Assembly (NCBI GenBank): GCA_902556425.1
Contig: CACDWG010000005.1
Location: forward strand, 1 to 64,000
Direction of reading: 5' to 3'
Source: UBA4421 sp002704225
GTDB lineage: Bacteria; Pseudomonadota; Gammaproteobacteria; Pseudomonadales; Azotimanducaceae
Length of the DNA: 64,000 bases
Numbering within the stretch: the stretch's first letter is position 1; the number at the start of each line of letters is the position of its first letter. The position numbers were made by a program, and so were the translations under genes. Below, one piece after another: positions 43,176 to 52,578 of the stretch. The notes under the pieces were generated by a model. The model did no database searches. It saw only the letters and a program-made list of their open reading frames with translations, and was not told the DNA's origin.

Positions 43176-44324
43176 ATGCGCTTGACGTCTTTTTTGCTGA
43201 CCTTGGCTATATCGACAGGAAGTCTGTCGGCCCAAGCCAGCTATTCGCTGGAAACCGTCGCAGAGAATCTGAACTTCCCGTGGTCTATTGCCTTCACTCC
43301 AGAGGGTGATTACTTAGTCGCGATGCGTAGCGGCGTGGTGCGTCGAATTTCGGCAGGCGGCGAGGTATCACCGGCCCTAGAAGGGCTGCCTGCAAGCTAC
43401 GTCTTGAGCCAAGGCGGTTACTTCGACATCACCTTGGACCCGGGGTTCACCGACAATCAACGCATTTACCTGTCCTTCGCATACGGCACACCAGAACTCA
43501 ACGGCACCCGCATCGTGACCGGCAGGTTAACCGGCAATCGGGTCGAAAACGTGACGCCGATTTTTACGGTTTCGCCCCTCAAAGACACCGCCGTACACTA
43601 CGGCGGCAAAATGCTGTTCCTTCCTGACGGCACGCTGGTTATGACCACGGGAGATGGCTTCGAGTATCGCGAGGCAGCGCAAGACACGTTCAACCTGATG
43701 GGCAAAATCATCCGCATCAACAGCGATGGCAGCATTCCAGCCGACAATCCCTATGCGAGTAACGGTTTGGGCAACGCAGCGGTTTGGTCTTACGGTCACC
43801 GCAATCCTCAAGGTCTGGTGCTGGACAAGATGTCCGGACACCTTTACTCCCACGAGCATGGCGCCAAGGGGGGCGACGAGCTCAACCTCATAAAGCCCGA
43901 CACAAACTATGGTTGGCCAGCGGTCACCAAGGGCGTCAACTATTCCGGCGCCTATGTGTCGCCACTGCGCAGAGCACCCGGTATCGAAGAACCATTGACC
44001 TATTGGGACCCAAGTATTGGGGCGTCCGGGCTGGCCATTTACGACGGCGATGCATTTCCCAACTGGCGAGGCAAACTGTTCATTGGCGCGCTGGTTGACG
44101 AGGAGGTTCGTATGCTGACCCTCAGCGACGGCCGGGTCGTAGACGAGCAAGCGATGTTCAGCGAGATTGGCGCGCGTATCCGCGATGTTCGCACAGGCCC
44201 AGACGGCATGCTGTATCTGCTCACCGACAGCGAGCAAGGCAAGGTGATTCGGGTGGTTCCGGTCAGCGATCCAGCGAATCAGGCGAACCTGAGCGCCGCA
44301 ATGACAACCGAACAAGGACAGTAG
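43176..44324 (+). CDS. PQQ-dependent soluble aldose dehydrogenase (YliI-like)
   Basis: A 382-residue exported beta-propeller protein. The start at 43176 gives a clean signal peptide (SFLLTLAISTGSLSAQA); a longer frame overlaps the previous gene. Landmarks are ENLNFPWSIAFTPEGDYLV, MTTGDGFEYREAAQ, GKIIRINSDGSIPADNPY, YGHRNPQGL, HEHGAKGGDELNLIKP and NYGWPAV, the residues lining the PQQ and calcium site in YliI/Asd. It oxidises aldose sugars in the periplasm. It follows the barrel gene by 43 bp and precedes a membrane protein by 7 bp. Confidence 0.93.
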   Translation: MRLTSFLLTLAISTGSLSAQASYSLETVAENLNFPWSIAFTPEGDYLVAMRSGVVRRISAGGEVSPALEGLPASYVLSQGGYFDITLDPGFTDNQRIYLSFAYGTPELNGTRIVTGRLTGNRVENVTPIFTVSPLKDTAVHYGGKMLFLPDGTLVMTTGDGFEYREAAQDTFNLMGKIIRINSDGSIPADNPYASNGLGNAAVWSYGHRNPQGLVLDKMSGHLYSHEHGAKGGDELNLIKPDTNYGWPAVTKGVNYSGAYVSPLRRAPGIEEPLTYWDPSIGASGLAIYDGDAFPNWRGKLFIGALVDEEVRMLTLSDGRVVDEQAMFSEIGARIRDVRTGPDGMLYLLTDSEQGKVIRVVPVSDPANQANLSAAMTTEQGQ

Positions 44325-44331
44325 AGTAGCC

Positions 44332-44769
44332 ATGATCAAAACAACCTATAGCTTTGTCGGCGCGGTACTTGCTGCCTACATTCTCGGCGCTATTTTTGTC
44401 AGTCAGGGCAACATCGCCTCTGTGATCGCCCTAGGTTTTGAGGTGAGCAGTGGACAGCGAATCGATGCGGCTCTTCACGACATCTTACATATGACAGATA
44501 TTTATCTGCCGCTGGTAACCGTAAGCCTGCTACTGGGCCTTCCGGTGGCTTTTGCGGTGATCCGAAAAAAACCACACCTGCGCGCGCTGGGCTATGTGCT
44601 CGCCGGATTTGTCGCCTTGATCGCCATGCCCGTGATTATGAAGCTGGTTCTTGGACTGTCTGGTATTGCCCCCACTCGCACCATTGTCGGATTGCTCGCC
44701 CAAGGTCTCGCTGGCGGTACGGGGGGATATCTGTTCTGCCGCCTGAGCGCACCAGCCGAGGCACGTTGA
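44332..44769 (+). CDS. Small inner-membrane protein of unknown function
   Basis: A 145-residue protein with four hydrophobic segments: about 7-30, 55-76, 84-104 and 120-138. Between the first two lies a short polar loop with DAALHDILHMTDIY, which contains two histidines and aspartates and could bind metal. No family recognised. The 7-bp gap from the sugar dehydrogenase gene suggests co-translation, so it may link that enzyme to the membrane or respiratory chain; that is inference. Confidence 0.75.
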   Translation: MIKTTYSFVGAVLAAYILGAIFVSQGNIASVIALGFEVSSGQRIDAALHDILHMTDIYLPLVTVSLLLGLPVAFAVIRKKPHLRALGYVLAGFVALIAMPVIMKLVLGLSGIAPTRTIVGLLAQGLAGGTGGYLFCRLSAPAEAR

Positions 44770-44793
44770 ATCCAAACACAGTAGGATCAAGGA

Positions 44794-45681
44794 ATGCCCA
44801 TGGAAAAAATTCTCAAGCATCCGCCCAAAATACTGAGCCAAGCCCAGCGAGAACAGTACTTTCGTGATGGCTTCATCGGCGTTAATCAATTGGTTAACCA
44901 AGGCTGGCTCAGCAAACTTCAGGCCGTGACCGCTGACTTCATCGAGCAAAGCCGCTATATCGAAGGCAAGGACAAACGCTTCGATTTGGAGCCCAGCCAC
45001 ACTGCCGCAGAGCCGCGCATTCGACGACTGAACTCGCCCACCGACTTCCATGACACTTACTGGGAGTTTGCCAGCCAAGGCCCCTTTGTGGATGTGGCCG
45101 AAGACCTGCTCGGACCCAATGTGAAATTCCACCATTCCAAACTGAATTTCAAATGGAGCGGTGGCGGCGAAGAGGTGAAATGGCATCAGGACATTCAGTT
45201 CTGGCCGCACACCAATTATGAGGTTCTCACCCTTGGCGTATATCTAGACGATGTCACCGACGACATGTCACCCATGGGCGTGATTCCAAACAGCCACAAT
45301 GGGCCACTGTATAACCTCTACGATGACAACAACGAGTGGACTGGCGCCCTGAACGACAGCGATATCGACAGTCTCGACGTGGAACGTGCCGTATACTTGG
45401 GTGGTCTAGCCGGTTCGATCACAGCGCACAACTGTCGCTGTGTGCATGGCTCCGCGCCGAATCGAGCCGCCAAGCCGCGCCCGCTGTTGTTGTGCGCCTA
45501 CTCTGCTGCTCACGCCATTCCCATCACGAACCTAACCGCCCATGGCAAGTACGCCGAAGTCATCGTACGAGGCCAGCGCGCCAAGTGGGCGGAGTTTGAT
45601 TCACGACCGGTGCTGATGCCGCCGGATTGGTCAAAGACCGGCTATAAGTCGATTTTTGAACATCAGCAAGGTGAGCAGTAG
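44794..45681 (+). CDS. Phytanoyl-CoA dioxygenase family protein
   Basis: A 295-residue Fe(II)/2-oxoglutarate oxygenase. Iron ligands are His131-x-Asp133 in KWHQDIQFWP and His218 in CVHGSAPN; the 2OG arginine is probably in AAKPRPLL. REQYFRDGFIGVNQLV at the N-terminus is the classic PhyH opening. The family hydroxylates acyl-CoA, osmolytes or small secondary metabolites. An ATG two codons further is an alternative start. Last gene of the plus-strand run from 39440. Confidence 0.9.
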   Translation: MPMEKILKHPPKILSQAQREQYFRDGFIGVNQLVNQGWLSKLQAVTADFIEQSRYIEGKDKRFDLEPSHTAAEPRIRRLNSPTDFHDTYWEFASQGPFVDVAEDLLGPNVKFHHSKLNFKWSGGGEEVKWHQDIQFWPHTNYEVLTLGVYLDDVTDDMSPMGVIPNSHNGPLYNLYDDNNEWTGALNDSDIDSLDVERAVYLGGLAGSITAHNCRCVHGSAPNRAAKPRPLLLCAYSAAHAIPITNLTAHGKYAEVIVRGQRAKWAEFDSRPVLMPPDWSKTGYKSIFEHQQGEQ

Positions 45682-45700
45682 TCCCAGCGACCTGCGCTGA

Positions 45701-45719
45701 GAGGGCATCAAAGGCCCTC
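45701..45719. terminator. Hairpin between convergent genes
   Basis: GAGGGC (45701-45706) pairs with GCCCTC (45714-45719) between the convergent phyH-type and acyl-CoA dehydrogenase genes. There is no T run, so termination here is uncertain. Confidence 0.3.
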
Positions 45720-45740
45720 GCTCATCGTTCTTAGCCAGAG

Positions 45741-46946
45741 TTAGAGACCCAGCACCCCTTTCGCCATCACATTGCGCTGAATCTCGTTTGAACCGCCATA
45801 AATCGATGCCGCTCGACTGAAGTTCATATCCGCCACCGCGCTGACCGCATAGTCAGGCCCGGGTGCGGGCAGGTTACTTTCGCCGCGGATCAGCGACACC
45901 TCAAAGGGCAGGCTGTAGTAACCAATGGCTTCGACTCGCAGAGCGTGCAGATTCTGCTCAACCTCGGAACCGATGATTTTCAGCATGGAAGCGGCATCGC
46001 CGGGATTACCGGTAGATTCCATGGCAGCGATGACCCTGGCTTCCTGAGCCGCTAACGCACTCAACTGCACCTCTATTCCGGCCAAACGCATCATGAAATC
46101 TGACGACGCAGACAAGCTTTGGCCTCCACCGTCGGCTTCGGCAGGGGCAATCTCTTTGAGGCGTCCAACCAAACGTTTGGAAGCCGCCACATTTGCGATC
46201 CCTGCACGCTCGTTACCCAGCAAGAATTTGGCGTAGGTCCAACCCATGTTCTCTTCGCCCACCAAATTTTCCACCGGAACCCGAACGTTTTCGAAAAACA
46301 CCTGATTCAAGTGATGCATACCGTCAATGGAGACTATCGGCTTCACTTCCAGACCCGGGGTGTTCATGTCGATAAGCAAAAAGCTGATGCCGCGCTGAGC
46401 TTTCGCATCGGGATCCGTACGCACCAAGGCAAAAATCCAGTCGGCCTTATGTGCGTTGGTGGTCCAGATTTTTTGTCCGTTCACCACGTAGTGATCACCA
46501 TCACGCACCGCGCTGGTTTTTAGCGACGCCAAATCCGATCCGCTACCTGGCTCTGAATAGCCCTGACACCACCATGTGCTGCCATCAAGGATACTGGGCA
46601 GATGCTGGTCTTTCTGGGCCTGAGTGCCGAAGGTGTAAATCACCGGGCCGACCATGTCGATACCGAAAGGCATGATCATTGGCGCGCCGGCCAGTGCCAT
46701 GGCGTCGGAGAAAACCTGCTTCTCACGAATCCCCCAGCCAGTACCGCCGTGCTCTACCGGCCAATCCGGTGCGATCCAGCCGCGCTGGTGAATGGCTTGG
46801 TGCCAACGCGTGCCCAGTTCTCGATTAATGCCAAAGCCAAGACGCGCTCCGTCGATCATTTCCTGAGTCAGATTTTCAGCAATGAAGGTGTCTACTTCAT
46901 GCTGCAGTTCCGTGACCTTCTGCTGCGATTCGTTATTCTGGGACAT
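45741..46946 (-). CDS. Acyl-CoA dehydrogenase
   Basis: A 401-residue FAD enzyme introducing a double bond into an acyl-CoA. WWCQGYSEPGSGSDLASLKT and the WTTNAHKADW segment bind FAD and substrate; YGGSNEIQRNVMAKGVLGL is the C-terminal family signature. An insert with GGGQSLSASSD lies in the helical domain. The subtype resembles FadE and pimeloyl-CoA-like dehydrogenases of sterol or ring degradation. AAGGAA precedes the ATG. It follows the TauD-family gene by 31 bp on the same strand. Confidence 0.92.
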   Translation of the reverse strand: MSQNNESQQKVTELQHEVDTFIAENLTQEMIDGARLGFGINRELGTRWHQAIHQRGWIAPDWPVEHGGTGWGIREKQVFSDAMALAGAPMIMPFGIDMVGPVIYTFGTQAQKDQHLPSILDGSTWWCQGYSEPGSGSDLASLKTSAVRDGDHYVVNGQKIWTTNAHKADWIFALVRTDPDAKAQRGISFLLIDMNTPGLEVKPIVSIDGMHHLNQVFFENVRVPVENLVGEENMGWTYAKFLLGNERAGIANVAASKRLVGRLKEIAPAEADGGGQSLSASSDFMMRLAGIEVQLSALAAQEARVIAAMESTGNPGDAASMLKIIGSEVEQNLHALRVEAIGYYSLPFEVSLIRGESNLPAPGPDYAVSAVADMNFSRAASIYGGSNEIQRNVMAKGVLGL

Positions 46947-46977
46947 CTGTTGCTTCCTTTTATTTTAATCCGTCACG

Positions 46978-47841
46978 TTAGGCAGGCTTTTCGCCCTTGA
47001 TGGTCACCCGATGCATATGCCTGCGGTGGCCGTGATAGTCGTTTAACGCGTAATGAAAAACGCACCGATTATCCCACATGGCTAAGCTGCCTTGTCGCCA
47101 CTTAAAGCGGGTCACAAATTGATCCTGAGTCATATGATCGGTGAGATAGCGAAAAATCGGCAGGCTGTCGTCTCGGCTCCAGCCGTCAATGTTTACTGTA
47201 TGCGCCATGCCGCAATAAATACTCTTGGCGCCGGTTTCGGCATGGGTACGTATCAATGGGTGCAGCACTTCGGTTTCTGCATAGCCTTCGTCACCACCGT
47301 AGGACGCGCCAAGATTTTTTTCCGCCTCTTTTCCCTTATAAAAACCCGAGGACCCATGCACCAGCTTGGGTGAAAACACGCACTGCCAGCGCTGCAGATT
47401 CTCCTTCATGCCTTCACTGAGCGACTCAAAGGCCGCCGTGGCATTGGCAAAAAGCGTATCACCTCCCTCCTCCGGCACCTCCACCGCGTAAAGGACAGTG
47501 GCCTTCGGCGGTATAGCCTGATAAGAACTGTCTGTATGCCAACCGCCGCCGAAATTCATTTTCGCATCAGGTTCTTTGATGATAGGAATGACGTAGGGGG
47601 TTTCGTCCACCGCCTGCATGAATTTGTACTGGTCGAGCTCGCCGAAATTAGCAGAAAACTGCACTTGGGCCTCCGGGGACATATCCTGATCGTGGAAGAA
47701 CAGCACATGGTGCTCCAACCACGCAGCATGAATCTCCGCAATGACATTGGAGGAAAGCGGTTGGGATAGGTCCACACCGCTGACTTCGGCACCAACCGGT
47801 CCGAGCGAACTGTTTACTTTGATGTGCTCATACGCGCCCAT
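46978..47841 (-). CDS. TauD/TfdA-family dioxygenase
   Basis: A 287-residue Fe(II)/2-oxoglutarate dioxygenase. Ligands are His102-x-Asp104 in GWHTDSSY and His263 in VFHYALND; the 2OG arginine is in HMHRVTIKG. VGAEVSGVDLSQPL is the typical N-terminal motif. The family includes taurine, 2,4-D and related ether or sulfonate oxygenases; the substrate is not set here. The start at 47841 has GGAG 8 nt upstream and is preferred to one 18 codons longer. Upstream partner of the acyl-CoA dehydrogenase. Confidence 0.93.
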   Translation of the reverse strand: MGAYEHIKVNSSLGPVGAEVSGVDLSQPLSSNVIAEIHAAWLEHHVLFFHDQDMSPEAQVQFSANFGELDQYKFMQAVDETPYVIPIIKEPDAKMNFGGGWHTDSSYQAIPPKATVLYAVEVPEEGGDTLFANATAAFESLSEGMKENLQRWQCVFSPKLVHGSSGFYKGKEAEKNLGASYGGDEGYAETEVLHPLIRTHAETGAKSIYCGMAHTVNIDGWSRDDSLPIFRYLTDHMTQDQFVTRFKWRQGSLAMWDNRCVFHYALNDYHGHRRHMHRVTIKGEKPA

Positions 47842-47962
47842 TTCAACTACTCCTGCGAACTGATGTGCCCTCATTCTATGACTAAGATCGGGCAAACAAA
47901 ACCGCCATTCCCCAGGTTTTCCTAAGGTAGGATAGTGCCACTATTCGCAAGAGAGGTGCCTC

Positions 47963-49030
47963 ATGGCCAACAAGCAGGTTGCAGTTTTCATGGGAGACGA
48001 TGCGTCGCCAGAGGTTATGGTACCCACCGTCGATTTGCTGCGCGGCATGAATTTGGGAATTGATTTTATCGAGCCGGTGGTAGGAGAGGTAGCGAAAAAG
48101 GCATCCGGCACATTGTTTCCGGACGAGGCGAAGGCACAGATCGACGCTGCCGACGCCACATTTTTCGGCTCCACCAGCGGTGACTCCACACCCGTATTGT
48201 TCTATCTGCGCTGGGGCAAGCAAACCTTTGCCAATCTCAGGCCCTGCGCCTACGTGCCGGGCTTCAACTCGCCCATGGCACGTCCCGACGGCATCGACTT
48301 TGCCATCATTCGCGAGAATCTAGAGGATCTGTATTTGGGCCTTGAGGGTGATACCCAAGATCTCGCGGGACTGAACCTCTATTCCCGTCACGCCCGAGCC
48401 AACCTAGGCGACTTGGGGCCCGGTAAGTATGCGATCAAGGCCATCACCGAAGCCGGATCTGAGCGGGTCATTCGTTTCGCCTTTGAACTGGCGCGCAAGC
48501 GCGACAAACAGCGCAAAGTCACCGTTACCTGCAAATACAATATGTTGGCAGTGGCTGACGGTTTGTTCTTAGAGATCGGTCAGGCGATCGCCAAAGAATA
48601 TCCGGATATCGAGTTTGAGCACTTCATCGTGGACGATTTCCTGTGCCGTATGATCACCAACCCGCATGCGCTGGACGTCGTCGTCATGCCCAATTTATAT
48701 GGCGACATCATGTCTGACGGCGCAGCGGGTCTGATCGGCGGTCTGGGCTTGGCACCCTCTGGCTGTTATGGCGAAGATTATGCCTACTTCGAATCCGCTC
48801 ACGGCACAGCGCCTGATATTGCCGGTAAAAACATCATCAACCCAACGGCAACGGTCTTATCCGCTGCCATGCTGTTGGACTATTTGGATTTGAGCGCACC
48901 CGCAGACCAGCTTCGTCGGGCCATCACCAACGTATACGCAGACGCCGCGAACCTCACGGTGGATCAGGGTGGCACGGCTTCGACCAGCGCTTTCTTCGAC
49001 GCCCTCCACAGCGCGCTGGCTAATGCTTAA
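47963..49030 (+). CDS. Isocitrate/isopropylmalate dehydrogenase family enzyme
   Basis: A 355-residue NAD(P)-dependent beta-decarboxylating dehydrogenase. RENLEDLYLGLEG, KYNMLAVADGLFLE, NLYGDIMSDGAAGLIGGLGLAPSG and FESAHGTAPDIAGKNIINPTA are the diagnostic motifs, with the catalytic Lys and Asp in place. NAD preference is suggested by HGTAPDIAGKNIINP, but discrimination between isocitrate, isopropylmalate, tartrate and other 2-hydroxyacids needs a tree. It is not beside leu genes. GAGAGG precedes the ATG. Its stop codon overlaps the stop of the convergent ligase gene. Confidence 0.92.
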   Translation: MANKQVAVFMGDDASPEVMVPTVDLLRGMNLGIDFIEPVVGEVAKKASGTLFPDEAKAQIDAADATFFGSTSGDSTPVLFYLRWGKQTFANLRPCAYVPGFNSPMARPDGIDFAIIRENLEDLYLGLEGDTQDLAGLNLYSRHARANLGDLGPGKYAIKAITEAGSERVIRFAFELARKRDKQRKVTVTCKYNMLAVADGLFLEIGQAIAKEYPDIEFEHFIVDDFLCRMITNPHALDVVVMPNLYGDIMSDGAAGLIGGLGLAPSGCYGEDYAYFESAHGTAPDIAGKNIINPTATVLSAAMLLDYLDLSAPADQLRRAITNVYADAANLTVDQGGTASTSAFFDALHSALANA

Positions 49031-50721
49031 CTTGCGTCAGCCGTCAACTCTGCGACGGTGGCATCGCGCATTTTGAACTTTTGAATCTTCCCAGTCACCG
49101 TCATCGGGAACTCATCAACGAAGCGCACAATGCTGGGCACCTTGAAGTGGGTAATTTGATCTGCGCAATACGCTCGAATGTCCGCAGCACTCAACTCGAC
49201 GCCGACGCGCTGCTGCACCCAGGCACAGACAAGTTCACCGTATTTTTCATCAGGTATGCCGAACACTTGAGCCTCGAGGATGTCCGGGTGGGTATACAAA
49301 AACTCTTCAATTTCCCGAGGATACACATTTTCCCCACCGCGAATAATCATGTCCTTGATACGGCCGACAATTTGGACGTAGCCCTCAGCATCCATTTCCG
49401 CCAAATCACCGGAGTGTAGCCAGCCCGAACTGTCGATGGTTTCTCGTGTGCGCTCTTCGTCATTCCAATAACCGCGCATCACTGAGTAACCCCGACAGCA
49501 CAGCTCGCCGGTCGCGCCCACGGGCACCACTACCCCTTGTTCGTCGATGATTTTGATTTCTTGATACGGCCCTACCCGACCTACCGTGCCGCAACGTTTT
49601 TCCGCCGGGGCATCGATGTCAGTCATGTGGTTGACCGGGCTGGTTTCTGTCTGCCCATACATGATCGTGATCTCGCTCATGTTGAGCTTGTCGATCACCT
49701 GATGCATCAGTTCCAAGGGGCAGGGAGCACCCGCCATCACACCGGTTCGCAGAGAAGACAAATCGTAATCGGCAACGTTGGGCAGATCGGTTTCCGCCAC
49801 AAACATGGTGGGAACACCGTGCAGAGCCGTGCACTTTTCTTCTTCAACCGCTCTTAGCACCGAATTCGGATCAAAACCCTCGTCGGGGAAGACCGCACAA
49901 GCAGCGTGCGTTAAACAGGCGAGATTGCCCATGACCATGCCAAAGCAGTGGTACAAAGGCACCGGAATGCAGAGCCGATCTTCCTTGGTGAAGCGCATAC
50001 CCGCTCCCACCTGCAGACCGTTGTTCAAGATATTGAAGTGACTCAGCGTGGCTCCCTTGGGGCTGCCCGTTGTGCCGCTGGTAAACTGGATATTGATGGC
50101 ATCATCCGGCTGCAGCGTCGCTGCAATTGCAGCCATACGGCTGGTTTCTGACGGACCGCCCAAGGCACAAACCTGATCAAAGTTAAACATGCCCGGGGTT
50201 TTGCCTTCGCCCATGCGCACAACACTTTTCAAGTGCGGTAACTTAGCCGCCGCCAATGCTCCGGGGGCACACTGGGCCAATTCAGGCGCAAGGGTTTGCA
50301 GCATCTGCAAATATTCGCTGGATTTAAAAGACTCCGCCGCAATTAACGCTTTACACTCCACCTTGTTCAACGCGTACTCCAGTTCATACAGTCGGTACGC
50401 TGGATTAATACAGACCATGATCGCGCCAATTTTTGCCGTCGCAAATTGGGTCAGGCACCACTCCACACGATTGGGTGACCATATGCCCACCCGATCACCC
50501 GGGTTGACGCCCATGGCGAGCAAACCACTCGCCAGCGCGTCTATGCGTTGCTGGTAATCGGCATAGGTCCAGCGGATGTTTTGATGGCGTACCACCAATG
50601 CCGGTTGTTGGGGGTACGTGCTCGCGATACGTTCAAGACAGGCTCCGATGGTTTCGTAGAGCAGGGGTTCATTGGCTTGGCCACACAAATAACTCTGGCC
50701 ATTCGGTAAATTATCTTTCAC
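49027..50721 (-). CDS. AMP-binding acyl-CoA synthetase
   Basis: A 564-residue acyl-activating enzyme of the fatty-acyl-CoA synthase type. The AMP/Pi loop is FTSGTTGSPKGATLSH, followed by YGQTETSPVNHMT, GWLHSGDLAEMDAEGYV and IKDMIIRGGENVYPREIEEF; the C-terminal lysine is in TVTGKIQKFKM. It forms acyl-CoA from a fatty or aryl acid, ATP and CoA. It uses a GTG start with GAGGA 8 nt upstream. It lies in a region of dehydrogenases and an SDR, suggesting acid catabolism. Overlaps the convergent gene by four bases at the stops. Confidence 0.94.
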   Translation of the reverse strand: MKDNLPNGQSYLCGQANEPLLYETIGACLERIASTYPQQPALVVRHQNIRWTYADYQQRIDALASGLLAMGVNPGDRVGIWSPNRVEWCLTQFATAKIGAIMVCINPAYRLYELEYALNKVECKALIAAESFKSSEYLQMLQTLAPELAQCAPGALAAAKLPHLKSVVRMGEGKTPGMFNFDQVCALGGPSETSRMAAIAATLQPDDAINIQFTSGTTGSPKGATLSHFNILNNGLQVGAGMRFTKEDRLCIPVPLYHCFGMVMGNLACLTHAACAVFPDEGFDPNSVLRAVEEEKCTALHGVPTMFVAETDLPNVADYDLSSLRTGVMAGAPCPLELMHQVIDKLNMSEITIMYGQTETSPVNHMTDIDAPAEKRCGTVGRVGPYQEIKIIDEQGVVVPVGATGELCCRGYSVMRGYWNDEERTRETIDSSGWLHSGDLAEMDAEGYVQIVGRIKDMIIRGGENVYPREIEEFLYTHPDILEAQVFGIPDEKYGELVCAWVQQRVGVELSAADIRAYCADQITHFKVPSIVRFVDEFPMTVTGKIQKFKMRDATVAELTADAS

Positions 50722-50811
50722 GGTTTACGTCCTCAACGTTCTCGATAAGAGTGTAGCGATTACTATAGGGTTATGGCTAAAGCAAACGCGACAACCCAGG
50801 GGTAATAACAG

Positions 50812-51141
50812 ATGACGACTCTATTTATGGTTCGAAGCAACCCGAAACCCGGCCAAGAAACGGCATTTAACGACTGGTATACCGACGTGCACTTACCCGA
50901 GGTATTGAGTATCCAAGGATTTCTCTCCGCCCAACGCTTTACCCTTAACGAAGCTCAGGTTCAGCCGGACCAATCACAGAGCTACCTGGCCATCTATGAA
51001 ATCGATACGGACCATGTGCCTGCCACCCTTGACCAACTCCGTAAGGCCACCTGGCTCAACATGAGCGATGCCATTGATCCTGCGAGCATCAATATTTCGA
51101 TTTTTTCTGCCATCACGGAGAAACTGGCCAGCAGCGATTAA
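50812..51141 (+). CDS. EthD/dimeric alpha-beta-barrel-like protein
   Basis: A 109-residue protein that looks like a dimeric ferredoxin-like barrel: MVRSNPKPGQETAFNDWYTDVHLPEVLSIQGFLSAQRF, then the YLAIYEID strand, then SDAIDPASINISIFSAI. The FNDWYxDVHLPE segment is typical of EthD/DUF4286-like stand-alone domains, which often sit in catabolic clusters. No catalytic residue is obvious beyond His27 of the VHLPE segment. Overlaps the convergent VOC gene by four bases. Confidence 0.72.
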   Translation: MTTLFMVRSNPKPGQETAFNDWYTDVHLPEVLSIQGFLSAQRFTLNEAQVQPDQSQSYLAIYEIDTDHVPATLDQLRKATWLNMSDAIDPASINISIFSAITEKLASSD

Positions 51142-51590
51142 AACTGCTCAACCAATTCTAAAAACGTCCCATCCGGATCTTTGAAGCAAAAAAAACGACT
51201 GCCGTGATTGGCGCTGGCGTACACCGTTGCCGGCGGCGAGAGCACTTCCACGCCTTGGCATACCAAATAATCGTAGTCGGCCTGTAAATCGCTGGTGCGC
51301 AGGGCAAGTCGAGCCAGCCCTGGGCGATACAGATTGGCATATGGGGGCGAGTGGTCCTCTGGCTCGTGCCATTGCAGTAAATCAATGAGTACAGCAGGCT
51401 CCACACCCTTCAGCTTCATGATAGCGCCAGTGACCCTGTAATCGCTCATGCCAACAGCAGCGTTCACTTCGGCAGAGTTCGTCGCCGGCACCTGCCAAAC
51501 TTCCTCAAAACCGAGCATTTGATAAAAGGTCTTGGAGCGAGCGTAGTTCGTGCAGTTGATATTCACATGCACCATCCCTTCAATATTCAC
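51138..51590 (-). CDS. VOC-family (glyoxalase/dioxygenase-like) protein
   Basis: A 150-residue vicinal-oxygen-chelate protein with two beta-alpha-beta-beta-beta modules. Metal-ligand candidates are His in GMVHVNINCTN, the histidine of LLQWHEPEDH, and Glu in DGTFLELVEQF. Glyoxalase, ring-cleaving dioxygenase and epimerase activities are possible. It starts at GTG with AGGAG 7 nt upstream. It is followed by, and probably co-transcribed after, the SDR gene (26 bp upstream on the minus strand). Confidence 0.85.
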   Translation of the reverse strand: MNIEGMVHVNINCTNYARSKTFYQMLGFEEVWQVPATNSAEVNAAVGMSDYRVTGAIMKLKGVEPAVLIDLLQWHEPEDHSPPYANLYRPGLARLALRTSDLQADYDYLVCQGVEVLSPPATVYASANHGSRFFCFKDPDGTFLELVEQF

Positions 51591-51616
51591 CGTTCTTCTC
51601 CTTCATTCCAAACCAA

Positions 51617-52441
51617 TCACACGACCGTGTCGCCGTTATCAACCACCATTTCTGCCCCGGTGACGTGCTTCGACTGATCCCCCAGCAAAAACACCACCAT
51701 GCTGGCTACATCATCGGGTTCACCGATACCTAACTTTCTTCGTGTTCGCTCAGGATCATCCGCCGCATTCAAATCAACATCCATCAATTCGCGCAACGCA
51801 TGCTGCACCATGGGCGTATTGATGCTGCCCGGATGGACCGAATTGCATCGAATCCCGTAGCGCTGTCGTCGACAATGAATGGCGATGGCCTTGGTCATGG
51901 ACCGTATGCCGCCTTTTGCTGCGGAATAGGCCAGATAATCCGGTATGCCGACCAAGGCTGCGGTAGAGGACATATTCACAATCGAGCCGCCGCCGTTTTC
52001 CTTCATCAGTTTGATGCCCGCCTGGCAGCCGAAAAATGTAGCATCCAGATGAATCGCCAAGGTCGATCGCCAAATAGCCGTCGTCGTGGTTTCGATATCC
52101 GCAATCGGCGCAATACCTGCGTTGTTCACCAAACCGTCCAGGCGACCAAAACGCGTCTCAACGGCTGCCATGATGTCGGCCCAACGTCCTTCATCGGCAA
52201 CGTCTTGGTGTAAGAACACGGCATCAAGACCCTCCGCTAAACTGCGCCCGCGCTCTTCATCGATATCCGTCATCACCACTTGAGCGCCCTGCTCTACCAG
52301 CATTTTCGAATCGGCAAACCCAAGACCCGACGCCGCACCGGTCACTAAAATCACACGGCCGCTTACCCCACCGCGAACATGTCCCGATGGTTGTCCATCG
52401 GTCTCGCGACTATCGCCCTTGGGCTCGTTCATTACTGCCAT
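51617..52441 (-). CDS. Short-chain dehydrogenase/reductase
   Basis: A 274-residue classical SDR. TGAASGLG at 34-41 binds the nucleotide, NNAG is at 106-109, and the catalytic Ser158/159, Tyr172 and Lys176 sit in NMSSTAA and YSAAKGG. An acidic residue after the second strand (TDID) favours NAD over NADP. About 27 extra residues precede the Rossmann fold. It is a likely hydroxyl- or ketosteroid-type dehydrogenase, in a probable operon with the VOC gene. Confidence 0.9.
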   Translation of the reverse strand: MAVMNEPKGDSRETDGQPSGHVRGGVSGRVILVTGAASGLGFADSKMLVEQGAQVVMTDIDEERGRSLAEGLDAVFLHQDVADEGRWADIMAAVETRFGRLDGLVNNAGIAPIADIETTTTAIWRSTLAIHLDATFFGCQAGIKLMKENGGGSIVNMSSTAALVGIPDYLAYSAAKGGIRSMTKAIAIHCRRQRYGIRCNSVHPGSINTPMVQHALRELMDVDLNAADDPERTRRKLGIGEPDDVASMVVFLLGDQSKHVTGAEMVVDNGDTVV

Positions 52442-52578
52442 CGTCTCACCTCGTTATCTCCATGCCGCTCAATCAGATCACGCCACTCCAGGTGCGTCTA
52501 CACACCGCCAAGAAAATCCCGCTCATTCGGCCTCGCGTCATGTAAAGTAGCCGATCGACTCACTCACAGCGATAACGA

